Source of the DNA: JANMOK01 sp031415055
GTDB taxonomy: Bacteria; Pseudomonadota; Alphaproteobacteria; Rhodobacterales; Rhodobacteraceae
DNA length: 64,000 nt
Assembly: GCA_031415055.1 (NCBI GenBank)
Contig: JANOQZ010000042.1
Coordinates: forward strand, 70,736-134,735
Reading direction: 5' to 3'
Shown here: positions 26,610-35,285 of the stretch, one piece after another
Layout: each line of letters begins with the position of its first letter
Position numbering within the stretch: the first letter of the stretch is position 1
Made by a program: the position numbers and the translations under genes
The notes under the pieces: model-generated
What the model was told of the DNA's origin: nothing
Database searches by the model: none
Seen by the model: only the letters and a program-made list of their open reading frames with translations

Positions 26610-28058
26610 ATGTTTCAACAAACCTTCAAGAACCTCGACGACATCATGTTCCAAGAGCCGGGGTGCAACACCGAGTTGGATTATGTCGAGCAATCGTCGT
26701 GGATGCTTTTCCTGAAATACCTCGACGATTTGGAAGGTGATCGAGAGGCGCACGCGCACCTAACGGGTGAGCCCTATGATGTCATCTTTGCCGAACAATT
26801 CCGCTGGTCGGAATGGGCCGCGCCGAAAATAAATGGCAAGCCGGATCAGGATAAGGCGCGGATTGGGGCGGACCTGATTGAGTTCGTTAACACGTCTCTG
26901 ATGCCCTATCTGCGCGGGTTTCGGCAAACGGCAACCGGCCCTGACACCATTCAATACAAGATCGGCGAGATATTCACCGAGGTGCGCAACAAGTTCCAGA
27001 ATGGCTACATGCTGCGCGATGCGTTGGGACTGGTAGACCAACTGACATTCGGCTCGCAGGAGCAGAAACACGAACTGTCCGACCTGTATGAAACCCGGAT
27101 CAAGAACATGGGCAATGCCGGGCGCAATGGCGGGCAGTATTACACGCCGCGTCCGTTGATCCGGGCGATGATCAAGGTCACGGACCCACAATTGGGCGAG
27201 ACGATCTACGACGGGGCTGCCGGGTCGGCGGGGTTTCTGTGCGAGGCTTATGAATACCTTGCCCCGCGTGCCAGCACGCCTGCGCAATACCAGACGCTGC
27301 AAAAGCGAACCTTCTATGGCAAGGAACAAGCGCCGCTGGCTTATGTCATCGGGCTGATGAACATGATCCTGCACGGGATTGCCGCGCCCAATTACCTGCG
27401 CACCGACACGCTGGCCGACCGGATTGCCGATATTGAGGAAAAAGACCGCTACGACGTCATTCTGGCAAACCCGCCCTTTGGCACCAACAAGAACCGCCAG
27501 TTGCAGGCCAACTTTCCGATCAAATCATCCGAATCCGCCTATATGTTTTTGCAGCATTTCATTGAAAGCCTGAAGGGCGGCGGTAGGGCAGCGGTTGTTA
27601 TTAAAAACACGTTTCTAAGCAATACCGACGGCGCGTCCGTCGCCTTGCGCAAGCAGTTGCTGGATGATTGCCATTTGCACACGATCCTTGATTGCCCCGG
27701 TGGCACGTTTTTGGGGGCTGGGGTGAAAACCGTGGTGCTGTTCTTTGAACGCGGGCGGAAAAGCCGCGACATCTGGTATTACCAACTGACCCCCGGTCGC
27801 AACATGGGCAAGACCAACCCGCTGAACGACGCCGATCTGGCCGAGTTCGTTGCTCTGCAAAAGACCTTTGCGCTGGGCGAAAAATCCTGGCTAGTGGACG
27901 CAGCGGCTTTGGACAAGGCCACTTATGACCTGTCAGTGAAAAACCCTTCCGCCCCCGAGGAAGCCCTGCTGCGCGACCCCGCGCGGATCATTCAGGACAT
28001 GCTGGACCGGGATGCCGAGACGGCAGGGATTCTGGAAACCATCCGGGGGATGCTGTGA
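26610..28058 (+). CDS. hsdM: Type I restriction-modification system, DNA methyltransferase subunit
   Basis: A 482-residue N6-adenine methyltransferase. It has an N-terminal HsdM helical domain (FKNLDDIMFQEPGC...SSWMLFLKYLDDLE), the SAM-binding motif IYDGAAGSAGFLCEAYEY and the catalytic motif IV DVILANPPFG. It methylates one strand position of the target chosen by HsdS and is part of both the M2S and R2M2S complexes. The ATG at 26610 is the start. The gene overlaps hsdS by GTGA at 28055-28058. It is preceded by the recombinase pseudogene. Confidence 0.96.
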   Translation: MFQQTFKNLDDIMFQEPGCNTELDYVEQSSWMLFLKYLDDLEGDREAHAHLTGEPYDVIFAEQFRWSEWAAPKINGKPDQDKARIGADLIEFVNTSLMPYLRGFRQTATGPDTIQYKIGEIFTEVRNKFQNGYMLRDALGLVDQLTFGSQEQKHELSDLYETRIKNMGNAGRNGGQYYTPRPLIRAMIKVTDPQLGETIYDGAAGSAGFLCEAYEYLAPRASTPAQYQTLQKRTFYGKEQAPLAYVIGLMNMILHGIAAPNYLRTDTLADRIADIEEKDRYDVILANPPFGTNKNRQLQANFPIKSSESAYMFLQHFIESLKGGGRAAVVIKNTFLSNTDGASVALRKQLLDDCHLHTILDCPGGTFLGAGVKTVVLFFERGRKSRDIWYYQLTPGRNMGKTNPLNDADLAEFVALQKTFALGEKSWLVDAAALDKATYDLSVKNPSAPEEALLRDPARIIQDMLDRDAETAGILETIRGML

Positions 28059-29281
28059 AGGCTGGGTGGGAGGTGAGGGCGCTGGGGGAGGTTTGCGCCA
28101 AGATTGGCAGCGGCGCGACCCCCAGAGGCGGAAACGACTCCTACAAGGACGCGGGCATTTCTCTAATTCGAAGCCTCAACGTCCACGACCTTGAGTTTCG
28201 TCTGAAAGACTTGGCGAGGATTGATGATGAGCAAGCGCAAGCCCTCGCTAACGTTGAGGTCAGTGTGGGCGACGTTCTTCTGAACATCACAGGTGCATCT
28301 GTGGCGCGTTGCTGTGTTGTGCCCATTGACTTGCTTCCCGCACGCGTGAATCAGCACGTTTCGATTCTGCGACCGAAACCCCAAATGCTTTCGACAGAGT
28401 TTCTTGCATATCTGCTGGTTTCAAAGGAAATGAAGGACAAGCTGCTCGGCATTGGCGACGATGGTGGTTCAACCCGCCAAGCACTGACGAAAGCGCAACT
28501 TCAAGAATTCCCCATCCCCCTCCCGCCCCCGGACGAACAAAAGCGGATTGTTGCGGTTTTGGATGCGGCGTTCGAAGGCCTCACCCGCGCCCGCGCCCAC
28601 ACCGAAACCAACCTCCAAAACGCGCGGGAGTTGTTTGAGGGGGGTGTCGATGGCCTGTTTCAAGCCGATCTCGCAAACTGGAAGTCCGGTCCACTGGGGA
28701 AACTTGTTGGCGTGGTTTCAACAGGGCCGTTCGGATCAGTTTTGCACAAGGCCGATTACGTCGATGGCGAAACGCCTATCGTAAACCCTGCCCATATCGT
28801 CGATGGCCGGATCGAACCTGATTCCAGAAAGACGATTGGCGATGAGGCAAAGCAGCGGCTGAAAAGCTACCTTCTGCGCAAGGGTGACATTGTGTTGGGG
28901 CGCAGGGGCGAAATGGGGCGATGCGCTGCTGTTGGTGAGAAAGAAGATGGGTGGTTATGTGGGACCGGCTCTTTCTTCATCCGACCAAATGGTAACGCTA
29001 ACTCAGATTTTGTGGCGCATTTGCTGCGATCAAGAACATATGTTGAGCGGCTGGAAGGGATTGCAGGTGGTGCTACTATGCCGAACATCAGCAACAAGGA
29101 TCTTGCAGAACTTGAGGTGCAGCTACCCGCCTTGGCGCTACAAGACGCATACCTACTTAAGATTGACGCGCTCCGTTCAGATTGCGACAGCCTCCAATCC
29201 CACTACCGCACCAAACTTGCTGACCTTGATGACCTCCGCCAATCGCTTTTGCAAAAGGCCTTTGCGGGGGAACTGACCTGA
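28055..29281 (+). CDS. hsdS: Type I restriction-modification system, specificity subunit
   Basis: A 408-residue S subunit with two target-recognition domains (about residues 1-150 and 205-350), each followed by a conserved helical spacer: EFPIPLPPPDEQKRIVAVLD near 160 and DLDDLRQSLLQKAFAGELT at the end. The GTG start (28055) overlaps the hsdM stop. The two half-site sequences recognised cannot be read from the protein. TRD segments have lower codon regularity than hsdM and hsdR, normal for shuffled specificity domains. Confidence 0.95.
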   Translation: MKAGWEVRALGEVCAKIGSGATPRGGNDSYKDAGISLIRSLNVHDLEFRLKDLARIDDEQAQALANVEVSVGDVLLNITGASVARCCVVPIDLLPARVNQHVSILRPKPQMLSTEFLAYLLVSKEMKDKLLGIGDDGGSTRQALTKAQLQEFPIPLPPPDEQKRIVAVLDAAFEGLTRARAHTETNLQNARELFEGGVDGLFQADLANWKSGPLGKLVGVVSTGPFGSVLHKADYVDGETPIVNPAHIVDGRIEPDSRKTIGDEAKQRLKSYLLRKGDIVLGRRGEMGRCAAVGEKEDGWLCGTGSFFIRPNGNANSDFVAHLLRSRTYVERLEGIAGGATMPNISNKDLAELEVQLPALALQDAYLLKIDALRSDCDSLQSHYRTKLADLDDLRQSLLQKAFAGELT

Positions 29282-29295
29282 TCTAGGCTCAACTC

Positions 29296-31614
29296 ATGAA
29301 TGATGCCAAAGCCATAGCTGCTGAATCCGAGGCCGATACCCGCGCCAACCGGATTGATCCGGCGCTGCGCGACGCGGGCTGGGTGCAGGGCATGGTGCGG
29401 CGCGAGGTGATTGCCAAGGGGCGGATCGTGCAGGGTGGCAGGCGCGTCAATCCGATGAAATCAGATTACGTGTTGCATTTCCGGGGCCAGAAACTGGCGG
29501 CGATTGAGGCAAAGGCTGCGGGTATTCTGACCGCCGAAGGTGTTGGCCAAGCCAAGGAATATGCCCAGCGTCTGAACGCTCCGTTCGCCTATGCCACCAA
29601 CGGGCTGACGTGGTATGAAATCGACATGAAGGGTGGTGAGGCCGAGGTTGCCGGTCCGCCCTCGCCCCAATCGCTGTGGGACCGCGCCTTTGCCGTGCCC
29701 AACGCGTGGCGCGACCGTTTTGGCGCGGTGCCGTTTGAAACCGGCGGCGGCAAGTGGGAACCGCGTTATTACCAACACAATGCGATTGCGGCGGCGCTGG
29801 AAGCGATTGCGCTGGGCAAGGCCCGCATCCTGCTGACACTGGCCACCGGCACCGGCAAGACCAATATCGCCTTCCAGATGTGCTGGAAGCTGTTCCATGC
29901 CAAATGGAACCTAGGCGGTAAACCCACACGGCGACCACGCATCTTGTTTCTGGCGGATCGCAATATTCTGGCCAGTCAGGCGATGAATTCTTTCGGCGCG
30001 TTTGAAACCGGGGCTTGTTTTCGGTTGGAGCCAAAAGACATTGCCAAGCGTGGAGCAGTGCAGAAAAATGCTTCGATCATTTTCACGATTTTCCAGACGC
30101 TTTCGACCGGCGACGAAGGGGCCGAGGCTTTTCGCCAGTATCCGCCGGATTTCTTTGATTTCATCATCATCGACGAATGCCACCGGGGCGGGGCCAATGC
30201 CGAGGGTTCGTGGCGGGCGATCATGGAATATTTCGCCCCTGCCGTTCAGTTGGGCCTGACGGCGACGCCAAAGCGCCGCGACAACGTCGATACCTATGCC
30301 TATTTCGGCGAGCCGGTTTACACCTATTCGCTGCGCGAGGGGATCGAGGATGGCTATCTGACCCCGTTCCGGGTGCGGCAGTTTTCTTCGACCTTGGACA
30401 GCTATCAATTTGACGGGGCCGATAAGGTGCTGGCTGGTGCGCCGGATGACGAAACAACCTATGAGGAAAAAGATTTCAACCGGCTGATCCAAATCAAGGA
30501 ACGCGAATTGCATCGAGTGCGCACCTTCTTAAGCGAAATCAACCGGAACGAAAAAACGCTAGTCTTTTGTTCGACACAATCCCATGCGGCGCTGATCCGC
30601 GACTTGATAAATCAGGAAGTGAAGCATTCTGATCCGTTCTATTGCGTGCGCGTGACCTCGAATGACGGGGCCGAGGGTGAAAGGCAACTGGAACAGTTTC
30701 AACTGCCTGCAAAGACAATCCCGACGATCCTGACAACGTCGCAGAAACTCTCAACCGGGGTGGACGCCAAGAACATTCGCAACATCGTGCTGATGCGCCC
30801 GATCAACACGATGATCGAGTTCAAGCAGATCATCGGGCGCGGGACGCGGACATTCGAGGGGAAAGATTATTTCACGATCTATGATTTCGTGAAGGCGCAT
30901 CTGAAATTTGATGATCCCGAATGGGACGGGCAGCCAGTGGAAGTGATTATTGACCCTGTTCGTTTGACCTATGCGACCCCCGATCCGGCTGAACCGACCG
31001 AAATGGGCGAAGGTGTCGAACCTTATGAACCCCAACCCAAGTCAAAACCCGAAATGGTCGAGATTGAACTGGCAAACGGGCACATTATCAATATCGCCGG
31101 GACCACGTTCTGGGGGCCGGACGGTCAGATGAGCGCCAAGGATTTCATCGAGCGGATGTTTGGCGATTTGCCGGATTTGTTTGCAGATGAGGATGAGTTG
31201 CGCCGGTTGTGGAGTGATCCCGACACGCGCAAGGTGCTGTTGGAGCGATTGGCCGAACGTGGTTACGACGAGATGATCTTGGCGCAAATTCAAAATGCGA
31301 TACTGGCCGACAAAAGCGACATATTCGACGTGCTGGCTTATATTGCCTATGCGCGGGAACCCATAACGCGCGAAGAACGGGCGGAAAAAGGGGCCAAGGC
31401 GATTCAGGTGGCGTATGACACGAAATTGGCCGCGTTCCTTAGCTATGTTTTGGGACAGTATGTCGAAACCGGCGCAACTGTTCTAGACCGTGCACACTTA
31501 CCTGACTTTCTGCGTCTGAAATACGGAACTCCGACGGACGGCCTTCGGACGTTAGGGGGTAGAGATGCAGTATTGAAGTCGTTCACAGGCTTCCAAAAGC
31601 ACCTTTATTCGTGA
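29296..31614 (+). CDS. hsdR: Type I restriction-modification system, restriction subunit (EcoEI-like)
   Basis: A 772-residue R subunit, shorter than EcoKI HsdR but similar to EcoEI-type enzymes. The N-terminal nuclease motif is DYVLHFRGQKLAAIEAKA (PD-(D/E)xK, residues about 55-72). The SF2 helicase core follows: Walker A LATGTGKTNIAF, Walker B IIDECHRGG, motif III LGLTATPKR and motif VI QIIGRGTRTF. It translocates DNA and cuts at a distance from unmethylated sites. All motifs are intact, so the system appears functional. It starts 14 bases after hsdS. Confidence 0.96.
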   Translation: MNDAKAIAAESEADTRANRIDPALRDAGWVQGMVRREVIAKGRIVQGGRRVNPMKSDYVLHFRGQKLAAIEAKAAGILTAEGVGQAKEYAQRLNAPFAYATNGLTWYEIDMKGGEAEVAGPPSPQSLWDRAFAVPNAWRDRFGAVPFETGGGKWEPRYYQHNAIAAALEAIALGKARILLTLATGTGKTNIAFQMCWKLFHAKWNLGGKPTRRPRILFLADRNILASQAMNSFGAFETGACFRLEPKDIAKRGAVQKNASIIFTIFQTLSTGDEGAEAFRQYPPDFFDFIIIDECHRGGANAEGSWRAIMEYFAPAVQLGLTATPKRRDNVDTYAYFGEPVYTYSLREGIEDGYLTPFRVRQFSSTLDSYQFDGADKVLAGAPDDETTYEEKDFNRLIQIKERELHRVRTFLSEINRNEKTLVFCSTQSHAALIRDLINQEVKHSDPFYCVRVTSNDGAEGERQLEQFQLPAKTIPTILTTSQKLSTGVDAKNIRNIVLMRPINTMIEFKQIIGRGTRTFEGKDYFTIYDFVKAHLKFDDPEWDGQPVEVIIDPVRLTYATPDPAEPTEMGEGVEPYEPQPKSKPEMVEIELANGHIINIAGTTFWGPDGQMSAKDFIERMFGDLPDLFADEDELRRLWSDPDTRKVLLERLAERGYDEMILAQIQNAILADKSDIFDVLAYIAYAREPITREERAEKGAKAIQVAYDTKLAAFLSYVLGQYVETGATVLDRAHLPDFLRLKYGTPTDGLRTLGGRDAVLKSFTGFQKHLYS

Positions 31615-31948
31615 GGCAAATTCGGTTTTGGGGGTATGATTGGGGGTATGTTTCAAATAGTCGATTTTAATATGACGTATTAACAATAACTTATATGCTT
31701 AATGTGAGTTCCCTATGCGCACCATTAGCTTTGAAATTGCGGACATTTGCTGATTCGGCCCTGCGCGACTGTGGCGATCTCGTGGGTCTTGGGGCGTTGC
31801 GAAAATTAAAAGTCAGCGGTCGCTGCTTGGCTTTTGCTCCGGTAGTCACAGGTCGTTAACCATTTGTTGTGAAACTGTGGCCTCGCTTGTTTCGTAACTT
31901 AATCCGTGCCACCAAACGGCAACGCCGAACCGCAAAGGAGCCGCCCCG
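31615..31948. other. 334-base island right boundary and sbmA upstream region
   Basis: No gene is seen. The left part contains the island-end repeat at 31629-31650. The rest is AT-rich then GC-richer, and presumably carries the sbmA promoter; GGAG lies before the sbmA ATG. No copy of the tRNA-Thr 3' end was found. Confidence 0.55.
31629..31650. repeat. Right-end island repeat (TGGGGGTATG twice)
   Basis: TGGGGGTATG-A-TTGGGGGTATG occupies 31629-31650 and contains the same 17 bases (GGGGTATGATTGGGGGT) as the left end of the island at 15213-15229. It lies 15 bases after the hsdR stop. Such paired arm-type sites flank P4-type integrase islands, so it marks the right end of the element. Confidence 0.7.
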
Positions 31949-33229
31949 ATGTTTGAATCATTTTTCCCACGTCCGAAGCTGTTTTTTGCCAGCGCGGCGC
32001 TATGGGCTTTGGCGGCGGTGCTGCTGTGGTTCTTTTTCGTGCGCGAATTGGGCGGCAGTTTGAGTTTGGGTGGGATTTTTGGGCTGGGATTGCCTGAGGC
32101 GCTGCCCGAAGGGGCGGATGAGGCGGCGGTGGCAGCATTCGATGCGGCCAGCACCTTCCCGATGGATTTCTGGTCGCATCAATACATGATCGTGGCCTAT
32201 GCGCTGTTCGCTGGATTCTGGCTGTGGTTTTCGCCATCCAAATGGGCGAAATGGTCGGTTGCCGGGTCGGCTTTGATCATTTTTGTGGTCTGGTTTCAGG
32301 TCTGGATCGACGTGAAAATCAACGATTGGTTTGGGATATTCTATGACACGATCCAGAAAGCCTTGGCAGAACCGAATTCGGTGTCAGCGCCGGAGTTTTA
32401 CGGGCAGTTGTTCACCTTTGCCAAATATGCTGGCGTTGCCATCGTTGTGGCGGTGCTGAACGCGTTTTTCGTGAGCCATTACGTGTTTCGTTGGCGCACG
32501 GCGATGAACGACCGCTACGTCAATATGTGGTCGAAAATCCGCGACATCGAAGGCGCCTCGCAGCGGGTGCAGGAAGACACGATGCGCTTTGCCGGCATCA
32601 TGGAAGGGCTGGGCGTAGCGCTGATCGATTCCGTGATGACGCTGATCGCGTTTCTGCCGATCCTTTGGGGATTTTCCAGTTTCGTCAAGGAGTTACCGTG
32701 GATTGGTGCAGTTCCGCAGGCTTTGGTCATTGTTGCGGTGCTTTGGGCGGTGTTTGGCACCGGCTTGCTGGCGCTGGCGGGGATCAAATTGCCGGGTCTG
32801 AACTTCCGCAACCAGCGGGTTGAGGCGACGTTTCGCAAGGAATTGGTGCTGGGCGAGGACAATATCGACAGGGCGCAACCGGCGACTTTGCACGACCTGT
32901 TTGGCTATGTGCGGCAGAACTATTTCACCCTGTATCTGAACTATTTGTATTTCAACGTGGTGCGGTACATTTACCTGCAAACCGGTGCGATTCTGCCCTA
33001 TGTAGCGCTGGCCCCGACCATTTTGGCGGGTGGGTTCACGCTGGGTGTCATGCAGCAGATATTGCGGGCATTTGGCCGGGTGGTTGGATCGTTCCAGTTC
33101 CTGGTCAATTCGTGGACAACGATTGTCGAGCTGATGTCGATCTACAAACGGCTGGCGGCGTTTGAGGCGCAGATCGAGGGGCGGCGACTGAATGCGATAG
33201 AAGCCGAACCCGATACGGCGGCGGCTTAG
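31949..33229 (+). CDS. SbmA/BacA-like peptide transporter
   Basis: A 426-residue inner-membrane protein of the SbmA/BacA family, with seven to eight membrane segments and no nucleotide-binding domain. Family traits are FWSHQYMIVAYALFAGFWLW, WIDVKINDWFGIFYD and YRWRTAMNDRYV-like FRWRTAMNDRYVNMW, plus EGASQRVQEDTMRF. SbmA/BacA imports antimicrobial peptides, microcins and vitamin B12 using the proton gradient; BacA is needed for chronic infection in rhizobia and Brucella. The ATG at 31949 follows GGAG at a spacing of nine. It is the first chromosomal gene after the island. Confidence 0.93.
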   Translation: MFESFFPRPKLFFASAALWALAAVLLWFFFVRELGGSLSLGGIFGLGLPEALPEGADEAAVAAFDAASTFPMDFWSHQYMIVAYALFAGFWLWFSPSKWAKWSVAGSALIIFVVWFQVWIDVKINDWFGIFYDTIQKALAEPNSVSAPEFYGQLFTFAKYAGVAIVVAVLNAFFVSHYVFRWRTAMNDRYVNMWSKIRDIEGASQRVQEDTMRFAGIMEGLGVALIDSVMTLIAFLPILWGFSSFVKELPWIGAVPQALVIVAVLWAVFGTGLLALAGIKLPGLNFRNQRVEATFRKELVLGEDNIDRAQPATLHDLFGYVRQNYFTLYLNYLYFNVVRYIYLQTGAILPYVALAPTILAGGFTLGVMQQILRAFGRVVGSFQFLVNSWTTIVELMSIYKRLAAFEAQIEGRRLNAIEAEPDTAAA

Positions 33230-33238
33230 GCATTGGCG

Positions 33239-34063
33239 CTACTCGATCCTGAACGTCTCCGACGCCCATAAACTCACCCAGACGGCGCGGGTTTGGGCGG
33301 TGAAGTCGGCGGTTGGCTCGATCATGTGGACGGAATTGACCAGAAACTCACCGCCGCCTTCGACCAGAACGGTGACTATGCCGTTGGCATCGGTACTGAG
33401 CGTGGTCTTGATCGTTTCGCTGCCATCGTTCGGCCGTCGGAAAACGTTCACCAGCGAATTGGCGAGGGGCAGGTTCTGCCAAAAAAGCCTAAACCGCATT
33501 TCTTGCGGCGCGGGTGTGGCATAGGGATTTGTGAGGGCGACCAGTTCAAATGGCATGCCGGTGTTAACGTCCTGCCCCTGCCCCTGCCCGATTTTCACCA
33601 GCGTCTTTGAAAAGCGGAAATAAGCTTCGATGAAATTGGTTTCCGGCAAGCCGCGTTCGCGGTGTTTATCGATAACCCAATCCAATTTGTGCGCTTTGAC
33701 AAAGTCGGCAAATTTCACCCATTCAGTGTAGGTCAAAAGGTTGGTCGTTGAGCGAAAACTCATCACCAACAACCCGTCGTTTTCGGCGGTGAAGGTAACG
33801 GCCGGAAGGTCGCCTTGACGACCCTCAACCGGGCGGCGGCCTTTGGAATCTACCATGTCGAAAAATTTGAACAAACTGGGCAGGTAGGCAAACGTATTGC
33901 CTTTGAAGTTTTGCCCGACCTTCAAATGTGCCTGCATCCGGTCACCTACTTGGACCGAGTAATCCAAGGGTTCGATCCACGATTCGTGCGCCGACGCGGC
34001 AATTGGTGCTGACAGGGCCATCGCCAGAAAAATCCAGTGGCGCAGGTGGGTTGTTTGAGGCAT
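33239..34063 (-). CDS. DUF4198 periplasmic protein
   Basis: A 274-residue exported protein. The ATG at 34063 gives a signal peptide (HWIFLAMALSAPIAASA) cut before HESWIEPLDY, the usual mature start of DUF4198. This family is found beside Ni/Co uptake systems and TonB receptors and is thought to be an accessory metal-binding protein. A longer open frame upstream is not supported. It is divergent from the hupE-like gene with only 30 bases between the starts, so they may share control. The two gene products both have a His residue directly after the signal peptide (HES, HEL), fitting a metal role. Confidence 0.85.
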   Translation of the reverse strand: MPQTTHLRHWIFLAMALSAPIAASAHESWIEPLDYSVQVGDRMQAHLKVGQNFKGNTFAYLPSLFKFFDMVDSKGRRPVEGRQGDLPAVTFTAENDGLLVMSFRSTTNLLTYTEWVKFADFVKAHKLDWVIDKHRERGLPETNFIEAYFRFSKTLVKIGQGQGQDVNTGMPFELVALTNPYATPAPQEMRFRLFWQNLPLANSLVNVFRRPNDGSETIKTTLSTDANGIVTVLVEGGGEFLVNSVHMIEPTADFTAQTRAVWVSLWASETFRIE

Positions 34064-34093
34064 TTGTCGGGTTCCAAAGATTAGAGGTTGGTC

Positions 34094-35221
34094 ATGCTTC
34101 AGCGGCTGAGTTTGGTAGCAGCATTCGTATGCCTGTTGGCGGGCAGTGCCAAGGCGCACGAGCTTTCACCGGCGATTGCTGACCTGTCTTTTGAACCGGG
34201 GGCATTCACGATTGCGATAGCGGTCAATTTGGAAGTGTTGGTGGCACGGATCGAGCCGGGTGCGGGCGATACGAATGAATCTGCGAATGCAGCGGATTAT
34301 GATCGGTTGCGGGCACTGTCACCAGAGAAATTGGCCGAGGAATTTGATGCATTTGCCGACGAATTTCTGCAACGAGTAGCCGTGACGCTGGATGGTGAGG
34401 CACAAGCAGTTTCGGTTAAGTCGCTCACTATTCCAGAAATTGGCGATATCGAACTGGTGCGGATTTCTCAGTTAATTGTCACAGGGCTGGTTCCGGCGGG
34501 TGGAAAGAACTTGGTGTGGCAATGGGATGCGGCATTTGGGCCAATCGTGCTGCGCGCGCCAGCGATTGAAGGTGACGATGCGGAACCATATACGGCCTAT
34601 TTGACCGGAGGTTCGGCCAGCGACCCAATCGCCATTGTCGGGGCGGAAGCGCAGAGCGTTATGGAAACAATCAAGGATTATGTTTGGATCGGGTTTACCC
34701 ACATCGTACCCAAGGGGCTGGATCATATTCTTTTCGTGATCGGGTTGTTTTTGTTGTCTACCAACATGTCACCGCTCTTGTGGCAGGTGACGGCATTTAC
34801 CGTGGCACATACGGTTTCGCTGGCTTTGGGGATGTTGGGAATTGTAGCGATTTCTCCCAGCATTGTTGAGCCGTTGATCGCGCTATCCATCGCCTATGTT
34901 GCCATTGAGAACGTGTTCACCAGCGGGCTAAGTCGGTGGCGGCCATTTGTGGTGTTTGGTTTTGGATTGCTGCACGGTTTGGGCTTTGCCGGGGTTTTGA
35001 CCGAGATTGGTTTGTCATCGGGGCAGTTTGTAACGGGGCTGATCAGCTTTAACGTTGGGGTCGAATTGGGGCAATTGACGGTGATTTTAGGGTGTTTTCT
35101 GGCAGTTGGGCTTTGGTTTGGGGCGAAGTCTTGGTATCGGCAGTGGATTACAATTCCGGCCTCGTTGGCGATTGCGGCAATCGGTCTTTATTGGTTCGTC
35201 GAGCGGGCATTTCTGGCCTGA
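34094..35221 (+). CDS. HupE/UreJ family membrane protein
   Basis: A 375-residue protein: a signal peptide (SLVAAFVCLLAGSAKA) followed by HELSPAIADLSF, a periplasmic domain of about 160 residues, then six membrane helices. The C-terminal half carries the HupE signature THIVPKGLDHILFVIGLFLL, AFTVAHTVSLALGMLG and GFGLLHGLGFAGVL, with histidines positioned as in NiCoT transporters. HupE/UreJ proteins import nickel or act in cobalt uptake. The ATG at 34094 is preceded by AGAGG. Substrate metal is inferred, not shown. Confidence 0.88.
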   Translation: MLQRLSLVAAFVCLLAGSAKAHELSPAIADLSFEPGAFTIAIAVNLEVLVARIEPGAGDTNESANAADYDRLRALSPEKLAEEFDAFADEFLQRVAVTLDGEAQAVSVKSLTIPEIGDIELVRISQLIVTGLVPAGGKNLVWQWDAAFGPIVLRAPAIEGDDAEPYTAYLTGGSASDPIAIVGAEAQSVMETIKDYVWIGFTHIVPKGLDHILFVIGLFLLSTNMSPLLWQVTAFTVAHTVSLALGMLGIVAISPSIVEPLIALSIAYVAIENVFTSGLSRWRPFVVFGFGLLHGLGFAGVLTEIGLSSGQFVTGLISFNVGVELGQLTVILGCFLAVGLWFGAKSWYRQWITIPASLAIAAIGLYWFVERAFLA

Positions 35222-35285
35222 GGCTTGAAGGCCGTGCTGTGATATGGTCAGGTGCGCTTGCCCCTATCTCGCCGAGGATGAACCC

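Larger units (their letters stand above)
15099..31655. mobile_element. Integrated genomic island at tRNA-Thr carrying a type I restriction-modification system
   Basis: The island starts at the 3' end of tRNA-Thr(CGU) with a P4-type integrase. It contains AlpA-like and zinc-ribbon HTH proteins, a second tyrosine recombinase and its decayed copy, an IS630 remnant, an AT-rich block of unknown genes, and hsdM-hsdS-hsdR. The right end is set near 31655 by a repeat shared with the left end (GGGGTATGATTGGGGGT). The next gene, sbmA/bacA, is an ordinary chromosomal gene. No duplicated tRNA 3' end is visible at the right boundary, so the exact end is uncertain by about 200 bases. Confidence 0.75.

Noticed and set aside
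31615..31948. attR copy of the tRNA-Thr 3' end
   Set aside because: I looked for the T-arm and acceptor sequence of tRNA-Thr in this region and found no convincing match.
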